Both the position numbers and the translations under genes were made by a program. The notes beneath the pieces are model-generated. The model did no database searches, was not told the origin of the DNA, and worked only from the letters and a program-made list of their open reading frames with translations. 64,000 nt of DNA from DASWTL01 sp966250385 (GTDB taxonomy: Bacteria > Bacteroidota > Bacteroidia > Sphingobacteriales > Sphingobacteriaceae), in the NCBI GenBank assembly GCA_966250385.1, contig CBINHC010000005.1, positions 1 through 64,000 on the forward strand. The letters run 5' to 3'. Each line of letters opens with the position of its first letter. Position 1 is the first letter of the stretch. Positions 16,448-25,435 of the stretch are shown piece by piece.

Positions 16448-17515
16448 TTAGGCGTGTTTTTCAGCGAATTGCTGCATCACATCAACCAGTGTATGGACGC
16501 TGCTTACCGGAAGTGCATTGTACATCGAAGCGCGGAATCCGCCGACGCTCCGGTGCCCCACAATTCCGATGATGTCCGCGTCTTCGGCGAACTTTCGGAA
16601 TGGTTTTTCCAGGTCCGGATTCTCCATAACGAAGCAGACGTTCATTCTGGAGCGGTCCTCTACTGCGCAGGTTCCCTTAAACAAAGGATTGCGGTCGATC
16701 TCTTCATACAGCACCCGGGCCTTGGCAATATTTTCCTTTTCGATTTCCTGAACGCCGCCCTTCGCCTTCAGCCATCTCAGGTTGAGCATGGATGCGTAGA
16801 TGGAAAATACCGGCGGCGTATTGTACATCGAACCGCCTTCGATATGGATCCTGTAATCTAGCATGGACGGGATCTTCCGTTCAACCCGGCCGAGCAGGTC
16901 ATTCTTTACGATGACAACCGTTACCCCCGCCGGACCCATATTCTTCTGTGCGCCGGCATAGATCAGATCAAAGTCAGCCACATTAACCTGGCGGCTCAGG
17001 ATATCGGATGACATGTCACAAACCACCGGGACGGGAGAGCTTGGGAAATTAAATAATTCGGTTCCGTAGATCGTATTGTTCGAGGTACAGTGGAAATACG
17101 CCGAATCGGCAGGAATGGTGTAATCTTTTGGAATAAAGTTGTAGTTCTGATCGCGGGAGGAAGCCACTACATGAACATTACCGAACAATTTGGCCTCCTT
17201 GATGGCTTTGGACGCCCAAACGCCGGTATCCAGATAGGATGCAGTTTTGCCCTCCCCCAGCAGGTTCATCGGAACCATCGAAAACTGAAGGCTGGCGCCG
17301 CCATGAAGCAGTAATACGGAATAGCCTTCTGGAACATTGAGCAGTTCCTTCACCAGGCGTACGGTTTCATCAACGACCGCTTCGAACTCGGGAGTCCGGT
17401 GGGAAATCTCCAGAACCGACAAACCGGTACCGTTAAAATCCAGGATAGCCTGTGATGCTTGCTTAAAAACTTCCTGAGGTAAGATGCAGGGACCTGCTCC
17501 AAAATTATGTTTCAT
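16448..17515 (-). CDS. serC: Phosphoserine aminotransferase
   Basis: PLP enzyme converting 3-phosphohydroxypyruvate and glutamate to phosphoserine. The 355-residue length fits. Visible features are the N-terminal HNFGAGPCILPQEV, EISHRTPEF, LLLHGGASLQFSMVPMNLL (cofactor phosphate binding), VCDMSSDIL and the PLP-lysine region YAGAQKNMGPAGVTVVIV. C-terminal GHRSVGGFRASMYNA binds substrate. It heads the serC-serA-DUF1015 run, with a -7 box 19 nt upstream. serB is not in the window. Confidence 0.95.
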   Translation of the reverse strand: MKHNFGAGPCILPQEVFKQASQAILDFNGTGLSVLEISHRTPEFEAVVDETVRLVKELLNVPEGYSVLLLHGGASLQFSMVPMNLLGEGKTASYLDTGVWASKAIKEAKLFGNVHVVASSRDQNYNFIPKDYTIPADSAYFHCTSNNTIYGTELFNFPSSPVPVVCDMSSDILSRQVNVADFDLIYAGAQKNMGPAGVTVVIVKNDLLGRVERKIPSMLDYRIHIEGGSMYNTPPVFSIYASMLNLRWLKAKGGVQEIEKENIAKARVLYEEIDRNPLFKGTCAVEDRSRMNVCFVMENPDLEKPFRKFAEDADIIGIVGHRSVGGFRASMYNALPVSSVHTLVDVMQQFAEKHA

Positions 17516-17534
17516 GTTATTCTGATATGGTGTC

Positions 17535-17542
17535 CAAAAATA
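17535..17542 (-). promoter_or_regulatory. -7 box (TATTTTTG) of serC operon
   Basis: Exact TAnnTTTG on the minus strand, 19 nt before the serC ATG. No convincing -33 element was found. Confidence 0.5.
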
Positions 17543-17598
17543 GAAGAAATCTTATAAAAAGACTCCCCCGGCCGACAATAAACTGATGATTGTCCGGG

Positions 17599-19980
17599 TC
17601 AGTGAAAACGGCCGATAACCCGTACATGCAGCATGCGTCCCGTAAGATGGTTGGGAACCGCAAACTGGTTATCGTTTATATCCTTTATCCATAAAAAAGA
17701 TGCGGTGTTCTGGTTTCCGAAAAGATTAAAAACGCCGGCATAAAGCACAAGGGAATGCAAACGCAGAGCGCCAGCCCCGACCGGGATCCAGTCCCTTGAA
17801 AACCCGATATCTGCCCGTTTGTAGGCGGGGATCCGGAACATATCCAGATGGCGGTCCTCTCCCGGCGGGCCGGCGGGCAGCGCTCCGCCGTAAAGCATGC
17901 TCAGGTGCACCTTGTAGGATGGGTTGCTGAAGAGCCGGTCCTGGAAAGACACGGCCATGTTCACCCGCTGATCGGTCGGCCGTTTAAGATAGCCCGGCTC
18001 GTAACGGTAAGGATTTCCGGCCGCATCCCTCCGCATATAGAAATCCCCGTCGATATCCTCCGCACTTTTCATCACCGAGAGACGGAACGCGGACTCCAGG
18101 TCCGCTACCAGTTCACCGCTCAGGCTGAGATCCAGCCCGGTAGCATAGCCATGAGAGGTCTGCCCCGGCAGGTAGCGGAGCTGCAGGTCTTCAACCTTGT
18201 ACGGAACCAGCCGTGACAGCTGTTTGTAGTAGACCTCAGCTGACAATTTCAATGGGCGCGGGAAACGGGAAAGGCGGCGGTCCAGGCCGCCCACAATGTG
18301 AGCCGACCGCTGTGCCGCCTGGTGCTCAGCCAGGGTTCCGTCAGCGTACAGCATTTCCCGGTAAAAAGGCGGCTGGGAATAGATCCCGGCTGCAAGTCTG
18401 TACACCATTTCCGGATCGCCGGCCGGAACAAAAGATAACTGTACCCTCGGGCTCAGGAGCCACTCCGGACGCGCTGAGGCATATTGAACCCGCATGCCGC
18501 CCGTAAACCGCAGGCCGCGGGCAAGAATCACTGCATTCTGGAGGTAGGCACTCCATCTGGACCGGCCGATGTCATGCGCAGCGGAATAATGCTCTTCTAC
18601 CGAGAACGCGGGCGTATACGGAACCGCATTGGCGGCCGAGTCTATAAGCACTTCCTCCAGGTACCGGTCGCGGATATCTTCATACTGGTACTTCAGGCCG
18701 CCTTCCATGAAAAAGCGGCTTTTCTGATAATACGCCTTGATCTCAGAAGCATATATGGATGATTCCAGGCTGGCGGAACGCTGTCTCTGCTGCGAGCCCA
18801 CCCCTGCGGCCCCGCCTTCAGGGCCCTGTTTTCGCAGCAGGTAACGGCTCAGCAGATCGACACCCTCTCTTTCATTCGCCTGAAAGACCGACTGGATCCA
18901 CTTCAGATGAAATTTTTCAAACGGCCGGTACCGGAGTGTCATCGCGTTCAGCATGGTCCGGTACTTCAATTCCTCCTGACCCTCAAAGACGACCTCCAGC
19001 CGGTAAACTTCCGATGAGGTGCCAAACTCGGACTCCCGGTCCCGTGGAATAAGCCGGAACCGGCTGAAGTTGTAGATGCCGAAATAGGAAACGGAAAGCT
19101 TTCTGCTGATCTGGTGGTCGTAAAGCACCTGGAAATCATAGAAGCGCGGCAGATAGGTTCCGCTGGTGTTCTGGGTGGACAGGACCGACCGGTTATCCTT
19201 CTGCCGAAACCCGGCCAGCAGGTATGACCGGCCGTTTCGCGCCAGATGCTTAACGGAAACCGATGAACCGGGAATTCCCGCCGAAACAGCGACTCCGGAA
19301 CTGTCCGGCCTGGTGTAGGTAACATCGAGTACAGATGACATCTTATCCCCGTACCGCGCCTCAAAACCTCCTGCTGAAAACCGTGCGGAACCTGCCAGCT
19401 CAGGGTTCACAAAACCAAGTCCCTCCTGCTGGCCATTGCGAATCAGGACCGGCTGATGGATCTCCACATCATTAACGTACAGTAGATTTTCGTCGAAGTT
19501 CCCGCCACGGACGGCGTAGCGGGATGTGAGTTCATTATTCGGTGATACCCCGGGCAGCGATTTCAGGAGCGATTCAAAGCTGCTGCTTGCCGAGGGCAGA
19601 AGTTTTTGACCGAGGATCTTCCAGCTCCGGGCATTCTGACGGTCGTCATCGGAACCGGATACCGTAACTTCCTCCAGAAATTTGCCAGGAGGATATAATG
19701 TGATTTCCAGCAGCGCTGTGCGGGCCGGGTCCACCGTAACGGTGTCCGGCCGGAAACCGGATTTCGAAAAGCAAAGCCGGACATTTCCGCGCAGCGAATC
19801 GAGGAAGAACCTGCCGCCGGCATCCGTGCGGGCACCCCGCTCTGAATGAAGAACCCTCACCGTTACATCCGGCAAGGGTTTTCTGTTCTGGTCATGTACG
19901 ATACCTGTAAACTGCGATGTGGTCTGGGCCAGGGCCCGAATCGTCCATAATTGCAGCAACAGCAGGAAACCGTACTTCAT
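17599..19980 (-). CDS. TonB-dependent outer-membrane receptor
   Basis: Outer-membrane active-transport channel energised by TonB. The 793-residue protein begins with a signal peptide ending at ALAQ. A carboxypeptidase-regulatory-like beta-sandwich (FTGIVHDQNRKPLPDVTVRV, about 25-100) follows, then a plug domain (ELTSRYAVRGGNFDENLLYVND and FSAGGFEARYGDKMSSVLDV), then a long beta-barrel with aromatic-rich strands. No SusD partner is adjacent. It starts 8 nt after rpe, an odd coupling for a receptor. The substrate (siderophore, sugar or metal) is not evident. Confidence 0.9.
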   Translation of the reverse strand: MKYGFLLLLQLWTIRALAQTTSQFTGIVHDQNRKPLPDVTVRVLHSERGARTDAGGRFFLDSLRGNVRLCFSKSGFRPDTVTVDPARTALLEITLYPPGKFLEEVTVSGSDDDRQNARSWKILGQKLLPSASSSFESLLKSLPGVSPNNELTSRYAVRGGNFDENLLYVNDVEIHQPVLIRNGQQEGLGFVNPELAGSARFSAGGFEARYGDKMSSVLDVTYTRPDSSGVAVSAGIPGSSVSVKHLARNGRSYLLAGFRQKDNRSVLSTQNTSGTYLPRFYDFQVLYDHQISRKLSVSYFGIYNFSRFRLIPRDRESEFGTSSEVYRLEVVFEGQEELKYRTMLNAMTLRYRPFEKFHLKWIQSVFQANEREGVDLLSRYLLRKQGPEGGAAGVGSQQRQRSASLESSIYASEIKAYYQKSRFFMEGGLKYQYEDIRDRYLEEVLIDSAANAVPYTPAFSVEEHYSAAHDIGRSRWSAYLQNAVILARGLRFTGGMRVQYASARPEWLLSPRVQLSFVPAGDPEMVYRLAAGIYSQPPFYREMLYADGTLAEHQAAQRSAHIVGGLDRRLSRFPRPLKLSAEVYYKQLSRLVPYKVEDLQLRYLPGQTSHGYATGLDLSLSGELVADLESAFRLSVMKSAEDIDGDFYMRRDAAGNPYRYEPGYLKRPTDQRVNMAVSFQDRLFSNPSYKVHLSMLYGGALPAGPPGEDRHLDMFRIPAYKRADIGFSRDWIPVGAGALRLHSLVLYAGVFNLFGNQNTASFLWIKDINDNQFAVPNHLTGRMLHVRVIGRFH

Positions 19981-19988
19981 TTACATTA

Positions 19989-20660
19989 TCAGGCTTTTGT
20001 GAGTGCCGGAGCAACGGATTTTAATGTTGAAATGGCTGAAACCGGATCCGCCGCAGAGAACACCGAATTTCCTGCAACGAGTACGTTGGCACCCGCCTTC
20101 AGCAAAGGAAGGGCGTTCGCGGCCCCTACTCCCCCGTCGATTTCGATCAGCAACCCGTCATTCCGTCCGGCAGCCATTTCCCTTAAGGTACGAATTTTAC
20201 GGTAAGTATTTTCAATAAATTTCTGGCCGCCGAAACCCGGATTAACGGACATCAGGCAGACCAGGTCCAGATCTTCCAGGATATCGTCCAGCACATGTAC
20301 GGACGTATGCGGATTGACGGCAACTCCGGCTTTGCAACCGAGGTCCTTGATCGCTGAAATCGTCCGGTGCAGATGCGTACAGGCTTCCACATGTACTGAA
20401 ATGTTGGCTGCTCCCGCATCCCTGAAGGCTTCCAGGTACCGGTCAGGGTCCACGATCATCAGGTGGACATCCAGGGGCTTTGCGGCATGTTTTTTAACGG
20501 CGTTCAGGACCGGAAATCCAAAGGAAATATTCGGCACAAAGACACCGTCCATGATGTCGACATGAAACCAGTCGGCCTCGCTGTTATTGATCATTTCAAT
20601 ATCACGCTGAAGGTTCGCGAAGTCGGCTGACAAAATGGATGGGGCAATAAGATGTTTCAT
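19989..20660 (-). CDS. rpe: Ribulose-phosphate 3-epimerase
   Basis: Interconverts ribulose-5-phosphate and xylulose-5-phosphate in the pentose phosphate pathway. The 223-residue TIM barrel shows LIAPSILSADFANL, the metal-binding DWFHVDIMDGVFVPN, LDVHLMI, SVHVEAC, VNPGFGGQKFI and the phosphate-binding IDGGVG and LVAGNSVF motifs. The ATG at 20660 is chosen because it begins the conserved domain and lies 4 nt after an exact -7 box; upstream in-frame codons to 20759 are probably untranslated. It is followed 8 nt later by the TonB receptor gene. Confidence 0.95.
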   Translation of the reverse strand: MKHLIAPSILSADFANLQRDIEMINNSEADWFHVDIMDGVFVPNISFGFPVLNAVKKHAAKPLDVHLMIVDPDRYLEAFRDAGAANISVHVEACTHLHRTISAIKDLGCKAGVAVNPHTSVHVLDDILEDLDLVCLMSVNPGFGGQKFIENTYRKIRTLREMAAGRNDGLLIEIDGGVGAANALPLLKAGANVLVAGNSVFSAADPVSAISTLKSVAPALTKA

Positions 20661-20664
20661 TGGC

Positions 20665-20672
20665 CAAATATA
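20665..20672 (-). promoter_or_regulatory. -7 box (TATATTTG) of rpe
   Basis: Exact TAnnTTTG on the minus strand, ending 4 nt before the rpe ATG, so the transcript is predicted to be leaderless. Confidence 0.6.
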
Positions 20673-20863
20673 CGAATAGCATATCCCATTAACGAAACTG
20701 TCCCGCCGCAAGAATCTGCTATTTCCAGCACGCCAGCGGCCCGGCCTGAGCCCGGCCACGCAGACGCCGTCGGGACGCTGCCATTACACATAACCGTCAA
20801 TATATGAACACAGTATATCTCACTGAACAGACTGATCCTTTATCCGTCAAACGGAGTGGTCGT

Positions 20864-21622
20864 CTACCCCCCTGCCAGCTTCGAAAGCGCGAAAGCCGAG
20901 AGAAATCCAATGACGGTGATGATCCCGATCAGGTTATGTCCCTTTTCGAAGGCTTCGGGGATCATGGTGTCGGACAGCATCGTCAAAATTGCCCCGGCGG
21001 CAACTGCCATGGTGGCTGCCTGGATACCGGGGGATAGCCCGGCAAATACCGAATACCCGAGGACGGCTGCAAGGCCGGTAAGTATTGCGATAGCGGCCCA
21101 CGTACCAAAAATAAAGAACCTCGACCTGCCGGCATTTTTCATACCGGAACTGCTGGATAATCCTTCGGGAACGTTCGAAATAAAAATGGCGACAACCATA
21201 GCGGTGCTTACGGCGCCGCCTTCAATCATACTGATCCCGATTGCAATCGCTTCAGGAATTCCGTCGAGCAGCGCACCCAGGGCGATCGCCAGCCCGCTTC
21301 CGGAATTTTCACTTTCGGACGGCTGCTGAAGTTCTGAGCGCTTACGATGCCTGGCTCCGTTCTGCGCGAGGAGCAGATTCGCTCCTGAATAAATCAGCGC
21401 ACCGGAAATAAATCCGGCAGAGGTGGCCCGGAAACCGCCTGTCCGGTAGGCTTCATCCATGAGCTCAAAGGACAATGATGAGATCAGAACACCCGCCCCG
21501 AATCCCATGATCATGGCGATCGCCCGCTGCGAGATCCGCAGATAGTACCCGGCTAGCGAGCCCAGTACCAGCGCTGAGCCCGATACCAGTCCCCAGAAAC
21601 CAGCCATCAGCCACTTTTCCAT
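20864..21622 (-). CDS. ZIP family metal transporter
   Basis: A 252-residue membrane protein resembling ZIP (ZupT/GufA-like) divalent metal importers. About eight helices are predicted. The fourth helix shows LAIALGALLDGIPEAIAIGIS and the fifth VVAIFISNVPEGLSSSSG: the paired N/D-x-P-E motifs that form the binuclear metal site in this family. A short hydrophilic loop (residues about 90-108) separates helices 3 and 4 but lacks the histidine cluster of many ZIPs. The divergent neighbour is a CDF exporter, so the pair may balance Zn/Mn uptake and efflux (inference). Confidence 0.85.
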   Translation of the reverse strand: MEKWLMAGFWGLVSGSALVLGSLAGYYLRISQRAIAMIMGFGAGVLISSLSFELMDEAYRTGGFRATSAGFISGALIYSGANLLLAQNGARHRKRSELQQPSESENSGSGLAIALGALLDGIPEAIAIGISMIEGGAVSTAMVVAIFISNVPEGLSSSSGMKNAGRSRFFIFGTWAAIAILTGLAAVLGYSVFAGLSPGIQAATMAVAAGAILTMLSDTMIPEAFEKGHNLIGIITVIGFLSAFALSKLAGG

Positions 21623-21713
21623 GATCTATTAACCCGGCCAGGGCAATTTTGTTAACCTGGTCGCGCGCCGGACGCGCGATGAACAAATAATCCGCGCCGT
21701 TGGTTAGATAACC

Positions 21714-22628
21714 ATGGCCGCTTCCAAAGTTCCGATTTACAGTGCCCTTATCGCAAACTTTCTGATCGCAGTAACCAAATTCATCGCCGCCGGGATTACC
21801 GGGAGCTCAGCCATGATCTCGGAAGGGATCCACTCGGTCGTAGACGCCGGTAATGAGGTACTTCTCCTTTACGGGCTGAAGCAAAGTAAAAAACCTGCCA
21901 CCGAGAAACGTCCTTTCGGAAATGGCAAGGAACTCTATTTCTGGGCCTTCATCGTATCGGTGCTTATTTTCGCGGTCGGCGGCGGAATCTCCTTCTATGA
22001 GGGTATCACCCATCTGCAGCATCCCGAGGTGATCCGGGCCCCCAAATGGAATTACATCGTCCTGGGCTTCGCCTTCGTCTTCGACGGCATCTCATTTATT
22101 ACGGCTATCCGCGAGTTTAACCGGCAGCGGGGTGCAGTTCCATTCTGGAAAGCGGTGCGCGTAAGCAAGGATCCGTCCACCTTTGTCGTCCTGTTCGAAG
22201 ACGCCGCGGATGTGCTCGGATTGATCGTCGCGTTCCTGGGAATCTACCTCGGACATCTTTATCAGAACCCGATCTTCGACGGGGCCGCCTCGATGATTAT
22301 CGGCGTTATCCTGACTGGTATCTCAATCATTCTGGCGCGCGAAAGCCGGAGTCTGCTGATGGGCGAAAGCGCTGATCCGAAGCTGCTGAGCCGGGTAGCC
22401 GGACTTGTCAACGGTGATCCGGCCATACGGCAGATCAGTCATGCGCTTTCTACCTACATGGGCCCCGAGGAAGTGCTCATCCTGCTGAAGGTACACTTTT
22501 CCGAGGAGCTGTCCAGTGCTGAAATGGTCACGACTATCAGGCGTCTGCGGACCAGCGTGAAGAAGGATATCCCGTCAGTCAAACAGTTGTATATCGAGCC
22601 GACCGCCCCGGAAGTTTCCCCGGAGTAA
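21714..22628 (+). CDS. Cation diffusion facilitator family transporter
   Basis: Predicted proton-coupled exporter of Zn or related divalent ions. The 304 residues hold about six helices and a cytosolic C-terminal domain. Metal-site positions are seen in SEGIHSVVDAGNE (helix 2: H and D) and in FEDAADVLGLIVAFLG (helix 5: D). This family subtype has FEDAAD rather than the usual HxxxD in helix 5. The ATG at 21714 lies 91 nt from the divergent ZIP start, and a hairpin terminator follows. Confidence 0.86.
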   Translation: MAASKVPIYSALIANFLIAVTKFIAAGITGSSAMISEGIHSVVDAGNEVLLLYGLKQSKKPATEKRPFGNGKELYFWAFIVSVLIFAVGGGISFYEGITHLQHPEVIRAPKWNYIVLGFAFVFDGISFITAIREFNRQRGAVPFWKAVRVSKDPSTFVVLFEDAADVLGLIVAFLGIYLGHLYQNPIFDGAASMIIGVILTGISIILARESRSLLMGESADPKLLSRVAGLVNGDPAIRQISHALSTYMGPEEVLILLKVHFSEELSSAEMVTTIRRLRTSVKKDIPSVKQLYIEPTAPEVSPE

Positions 22629-22650
22629 CTGATTACCGGGTACATAAAGC

Positions 22651-22680
22651 AGAAGAGCCCTCATTTCTGAAGGCTCTTCT
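22651..22680. terminator. Bidirectional hairpin terminator
   Basis: AGAAGAGCC (22651-22659) pairs with GGCTCTTCT (22672-22680) around a 12-nt loop. It lies between the convergent CDF gene and pnp. A T-rich tail is short on both sides. Confidence 0.6.
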
Positions 22681-22718
22681 TACCCCGACCAGCGGGGCTT
22701 ATAATTTGCAGATTCAGA

Positions 22719-24917
22719 TTAATTCTGATCGTCTGACTTCTTTTCTCCGGAAGGAGCTCCCTCAGATCTGCGGTTCTCCGGACGTCTTTCCTGACCTTCA
22801 GGTTTGGGAGGACGCGGAAGCAGCGCTTTGCGGGAAAGCTTTAACTTACCCTGCTTGTCCACTTCCAAAAGTTTAACCCGGACTTCGTCACCTACCTGGA
22901 AGATGCCTTCCATGGTTTCGTAACGTTTCCAGTCAATTTCGGAAATGTGCAGCAGACCGTCTTTGCCAGGCATGATCTCAACGAAGGCGCCGAAAGGCAT
23001 GATCGTCTTAACCTTACCTTCATAGATCTCACCCACTTCAGGTTTGGAAGCAATGCCTTTGATACGGGCAACAGCCTTATCGATCGATTCCTTGTTATCA
23101 GCAAAGATCTCTACGATACCCTGGTTGTCTTTTTCTTCAATGGCAATCGTTGCGCCGGTCTCGCGCTGCATCTCCTGGATGATCTTACCACCCGGGCCGA
23201 TAACCGCACCGATAAACTCTTTATCGATTTTAAGGGTAACGATACGGGGAGCATGGGGTTTGTAGTCCTCGCGCGGAGCGGCGATGGTTTTCTGCATTTC
23301 GCCAAGAATGTGCAGACGGGCATCTTTCGCCTGTTTCAAGGCTGCCGTAAGAACTTCCCAGCGCAGTCCGTTGATCTTAAGGTCCATCTGGACCGCCACA
23401 ATACCTGCAGCTGTTCCGGTAACCTTGAAGTCCATATCGCCCAGGTGATCTTCATCGCCCAGGATATCGGTCAGGATCGCGTATTTGCCGGTTTTCTCGT
23501 CGGTGATCAGACCCATAGCAATACCGGATACCGGGGCTTTGATCTTAACACCGGCATCCATCAGGGCCAGCGTACCGGCACAGACTGTCGCCATCGAAGA
23601 AGATCCATTGGACTCCAGGATGTCAGAAACGATACGGATGGTGTACGGGTTTTCTTCAGGAAGCACTTTCTTCAAAGAACGCATGGCCAGGTTACCGTGA
23701 CCGATCTCACGACGGCCGGCACCCCTGTTCGGGCGAACCTCTCCGGTTGAGAAACCAGGGAAGTTATAGTGAAGCAGGAATTTATTGTAACCGTTGATAA
23801 AGGCACCGTCGATCATCTGCTCATCCATTTTCGCTCCCAGGGTAACCGTGGTCAGCGACTGGGTCTCACCCCGGGTGAACACAGCGGAACCGTGAGCCGC
23901 AGGCAGGTAGCCCACTTCGCTCCAGATCGGGCGAACGGTCGTAGAATTCCGGCCATCCAGACGGATTCCTTCATTCAGGATAAGGTTACGTACAGCATCA
24001 TACTGAACGTCATGAAAGTATACCTTAACCAGGTATTTCTGCAGGTCAGTCGCTTCTTCGCCAAGTGAGGCGATGAACTCTTCCTGGATCTGCGCAAACT
24101 TCTCGGTACGCTCATGCTTGGCCGAAGCCGATCTGGCGACCGCATAAGCTTTTTCATAAGTAGCCGCAAAAACACGCTCCCGGAGTTCAGGATCATGCGT
24201 TTCGTGACTGTAGGTTCTTTTGACCGTCTTTCCAACTTCCTGCGCCAGTTCTACCTGCGCCTGAACCTGGATCTTGATGGCTTTGTGAGCGAATTCGATC
24301 GCCTCAACCAATTCTTCTTCTGAGATCTCGCTGGACTCACCTTCCACCATGTTGATGTCATGAGCGGAGCCGGCAACAATAAATTCAAGAGTTGCACGCT
24401 CCAGATCGCTCAGCAGCGGGTTGATTACCAGCTTGCCATCGATCTTCGCTACACGTACCTCAGAAATCGGACCGTTGAACGGAATATCCGAAACGGCAAG
24501 AGCAGCGGAAGCTGCCAGACCAGCCAGCTGATCGGGCATGATATTTTTGTCGGCGGAGATCAGGCTGATCATCACCTGGGTATCAGCATGATAATCTTCG
24601 GGGAACATCGGGCGTAAAGCGCGGTCCACCAGGCGGGAGATCAGAACTTCATAATCTGATAATCTCGCCTCACGACGCAGAAAACCTCCGGGAATCCGGC
24701 CTGTGGCCGCATATTTCTCCTGGTAATCTACGGATAAAGGCAGGAAGTCGACACCTTCCTTGGCAATGGGTGAAGAAACCACCGTAGCGAGCAGCATGGT
24801 GTCACCCATCTTTACTACGACCGATCCGTCTGCTTGTTTTGCAAGCTTTCCTGTTTCAATTTCGATAGTCCGGCCGTCGCCGATATCGAAAACCTTTTTG
24901 ATTGCGTTATAACTCAT
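22719..24917 (-). CDS. pnp: Polyribonucleotide nucleotidyltransferase (PNPase)
   Basis: 3'-5' phosphorolytic exoribonuclease central to mRNA turnover. The 732 residues show two RNase PH domains (FLPLSVDYQEKYAATGRIPGGF; the second with RGETQSLTTVTLG and REIGHGNLAMRSL). A KH domain (IGAVIGPGGKIIQEMQRETGA) and an S1 domain (GEIYEGKVKTIMPFGAFVEI) follow. The basic/acidic tail after residue 700 is probably disordered. It follows rpsO as in many bacteria, but an intrinsic terminator and a leader stem-loop separate the two, so pnp may have its own promoter or readthrough control. Confidence 0.97.
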   Translation of the reverse strand: MSYNAIKKVFDIGDGRTIEIETGKLAKQADGSVVVKMGDTMLLATVVSSPIAKEGVDFLPLSVDYQEKYAATGRIPGGFLRREARLSDYEVLISRLVDRALRPMFPEDYHADTQVMISLISADKNIMPDQLAGLAASAALAVSDIPFNGPISEVRVAKIDGKLVINPLLSDLERATLEFIVAGSAHDINMVEGESSEISEEELVEAIEFAHKAIKIQVQAQVELAQEVGKTVKRTYSHETHDPELRERVFAATYEKAYAVARSASAKHERTEKFAQIQEEFIASLGEEATDLQKYLVKVYFHDVQYDAVRNLILNEGIRLDGRNSTTVRPIWSEVGYLPAAHGSAVFTRGETQSLTTVTLGAKMDEQMIDGAFINGYNKFLLHYNFPGFSTGEVRPNRGAGRREIGHGNLAMRSLKKVLPEENPYTIRIVSDILESNGSSSMATVCAGTLALMDAGVKIKAPVSGIAMGLITDEKTGKYAILTDILGDEDHLGDMDFKVTGTAAGIVAVQMDLKINGLRWEVLTAALKQAKDARLHILGEMQKTIAAPREDYKPHAPRIVTLKIDKEFIGAVIGPGGKIIQEMQRETGATIAIEEKDNQGIVEIFADNKESIDKAVARIKGIASKPEVGEIYEGKVKTIMPFGAFVEIMPGKDGLLHISEIDWKRYETMEGIFQVGDEVRVKLLEVDKQGKLKLSRKALLPRPPKPEGQERRPENRRSEGAPSGEKKSDDQN

Positions 24918-24929
24918 AATGTTGATGGC

Positions 24930-24955
24930 GACGCATTTTCCTCTTTGAATGCGTC
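24930..24955 (-). promoter_or_regulatory. Stem-loop in pnp leader
   Basis: GACGCATT pairs with AATGCGTC around a 10-nt loop, 13 nt upstream of the pnp start. On the transcript the loop contains AGAGG, resembling a ribosome-binding sequence. E. coli pnp is autoregulated through a leader hairpin processed by RNase III; a parallel here is inference. Confidence 0.4.
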
Positions 24956-24987
24956 TGGTTTTATTTTGATTTTGTTGTCAAAAATAA

Positions 24988-25016
24988 AAAAGCCATCCGA
25001 TAATGGGATGGCTTTT
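24988..25016 (-). terminator. Intrinsic terminator of rpsO
   Basis: On the minus strand AAAAGCCATCC pairs with GGATGGCTTTT (11 bp, 7-nt loop), followed by a T-rich tail. It begins 18 nt after the rpsO stop and is a textbook intrinsic terminator. Confidence 0.85.
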
Positions 25017-25033
25017 CAAAGATTTGCTAAGAA

Positions 25034-25312
25034 TTATTTGATAATATCTCTTAACTGTAATGCTTTGATGATTGCACGGTATCTTTCGATATCCTTTTTA
25101 TAAAGATATGCTAAGATTGCACGACGCTTACCTACTAATTTCTGAAGAGCAAGCTGGGTTGAAAAATCCTTCTTGTTCTTTTTCAGGTGCCCGGTTAAGT
25201 GAGCAATCCGGGTAGTAAATAATGCTACCTGACCTTCTGCAGAACCGGTATCAGTTGCACTTTTTCCATGTTTGGCAAAAATATCTGCCTTTACTTCTTT
25301 ACTTAGATACAT
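25034..25312 (-). CDS. rpsO: 30S ribosomal protein S15
   Basis: Small-subunit primary assembly protein binding 16S rRNA and the S6/S18 platform. The 92-residue product starts MYLSKEVKADIFAKHG and contains TGSAEGQVALFTTRIAHLTGHLKKNKKD and VGKRRAILAYLYKKDIERY, the family signatures. ATG 25312 is chosen because it matches the S15 N-terminus; an upstream in-frame ATG at 25360 would run into the promoter. The leader is about 40 nt and could hold an S15 autoregulatory site, although no structure was confirmed by eye. Confidence 0.97.
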   Translation of the reverse strand: MYLSKEVKADIFAKHGKSATDTGSAEGQVALFTTRIAHLTGHLKKNKKDFSTQLALQKLVGKRRAILAYLYKKDIERYRAIIKALQLRDIIK

Positions 25313-25357
25313 CGCTTGAATAGTATTAAAGCTGTTTAAATTTTTGTGAATTAGCTG

Positions 25358-25365
25358 CAAAGATA
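25358..25365 (-). promoter_or_regulatory. -7 box (TATCTTTG) of rpsO
   Basis: Exact TAnnTTTG on the minus strand with TTTG -33 candidates 16 and 20 nt upstream. The predicted leader is about 40 nt. Confidence 0.65.
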
Positions 25366-25435
25366 CATTTTATTCCGACAGCAAACAAACACAGGCCGAA
25401 CCCGATTATTCAGCAAGAATTTTGAACTTAGCGCC

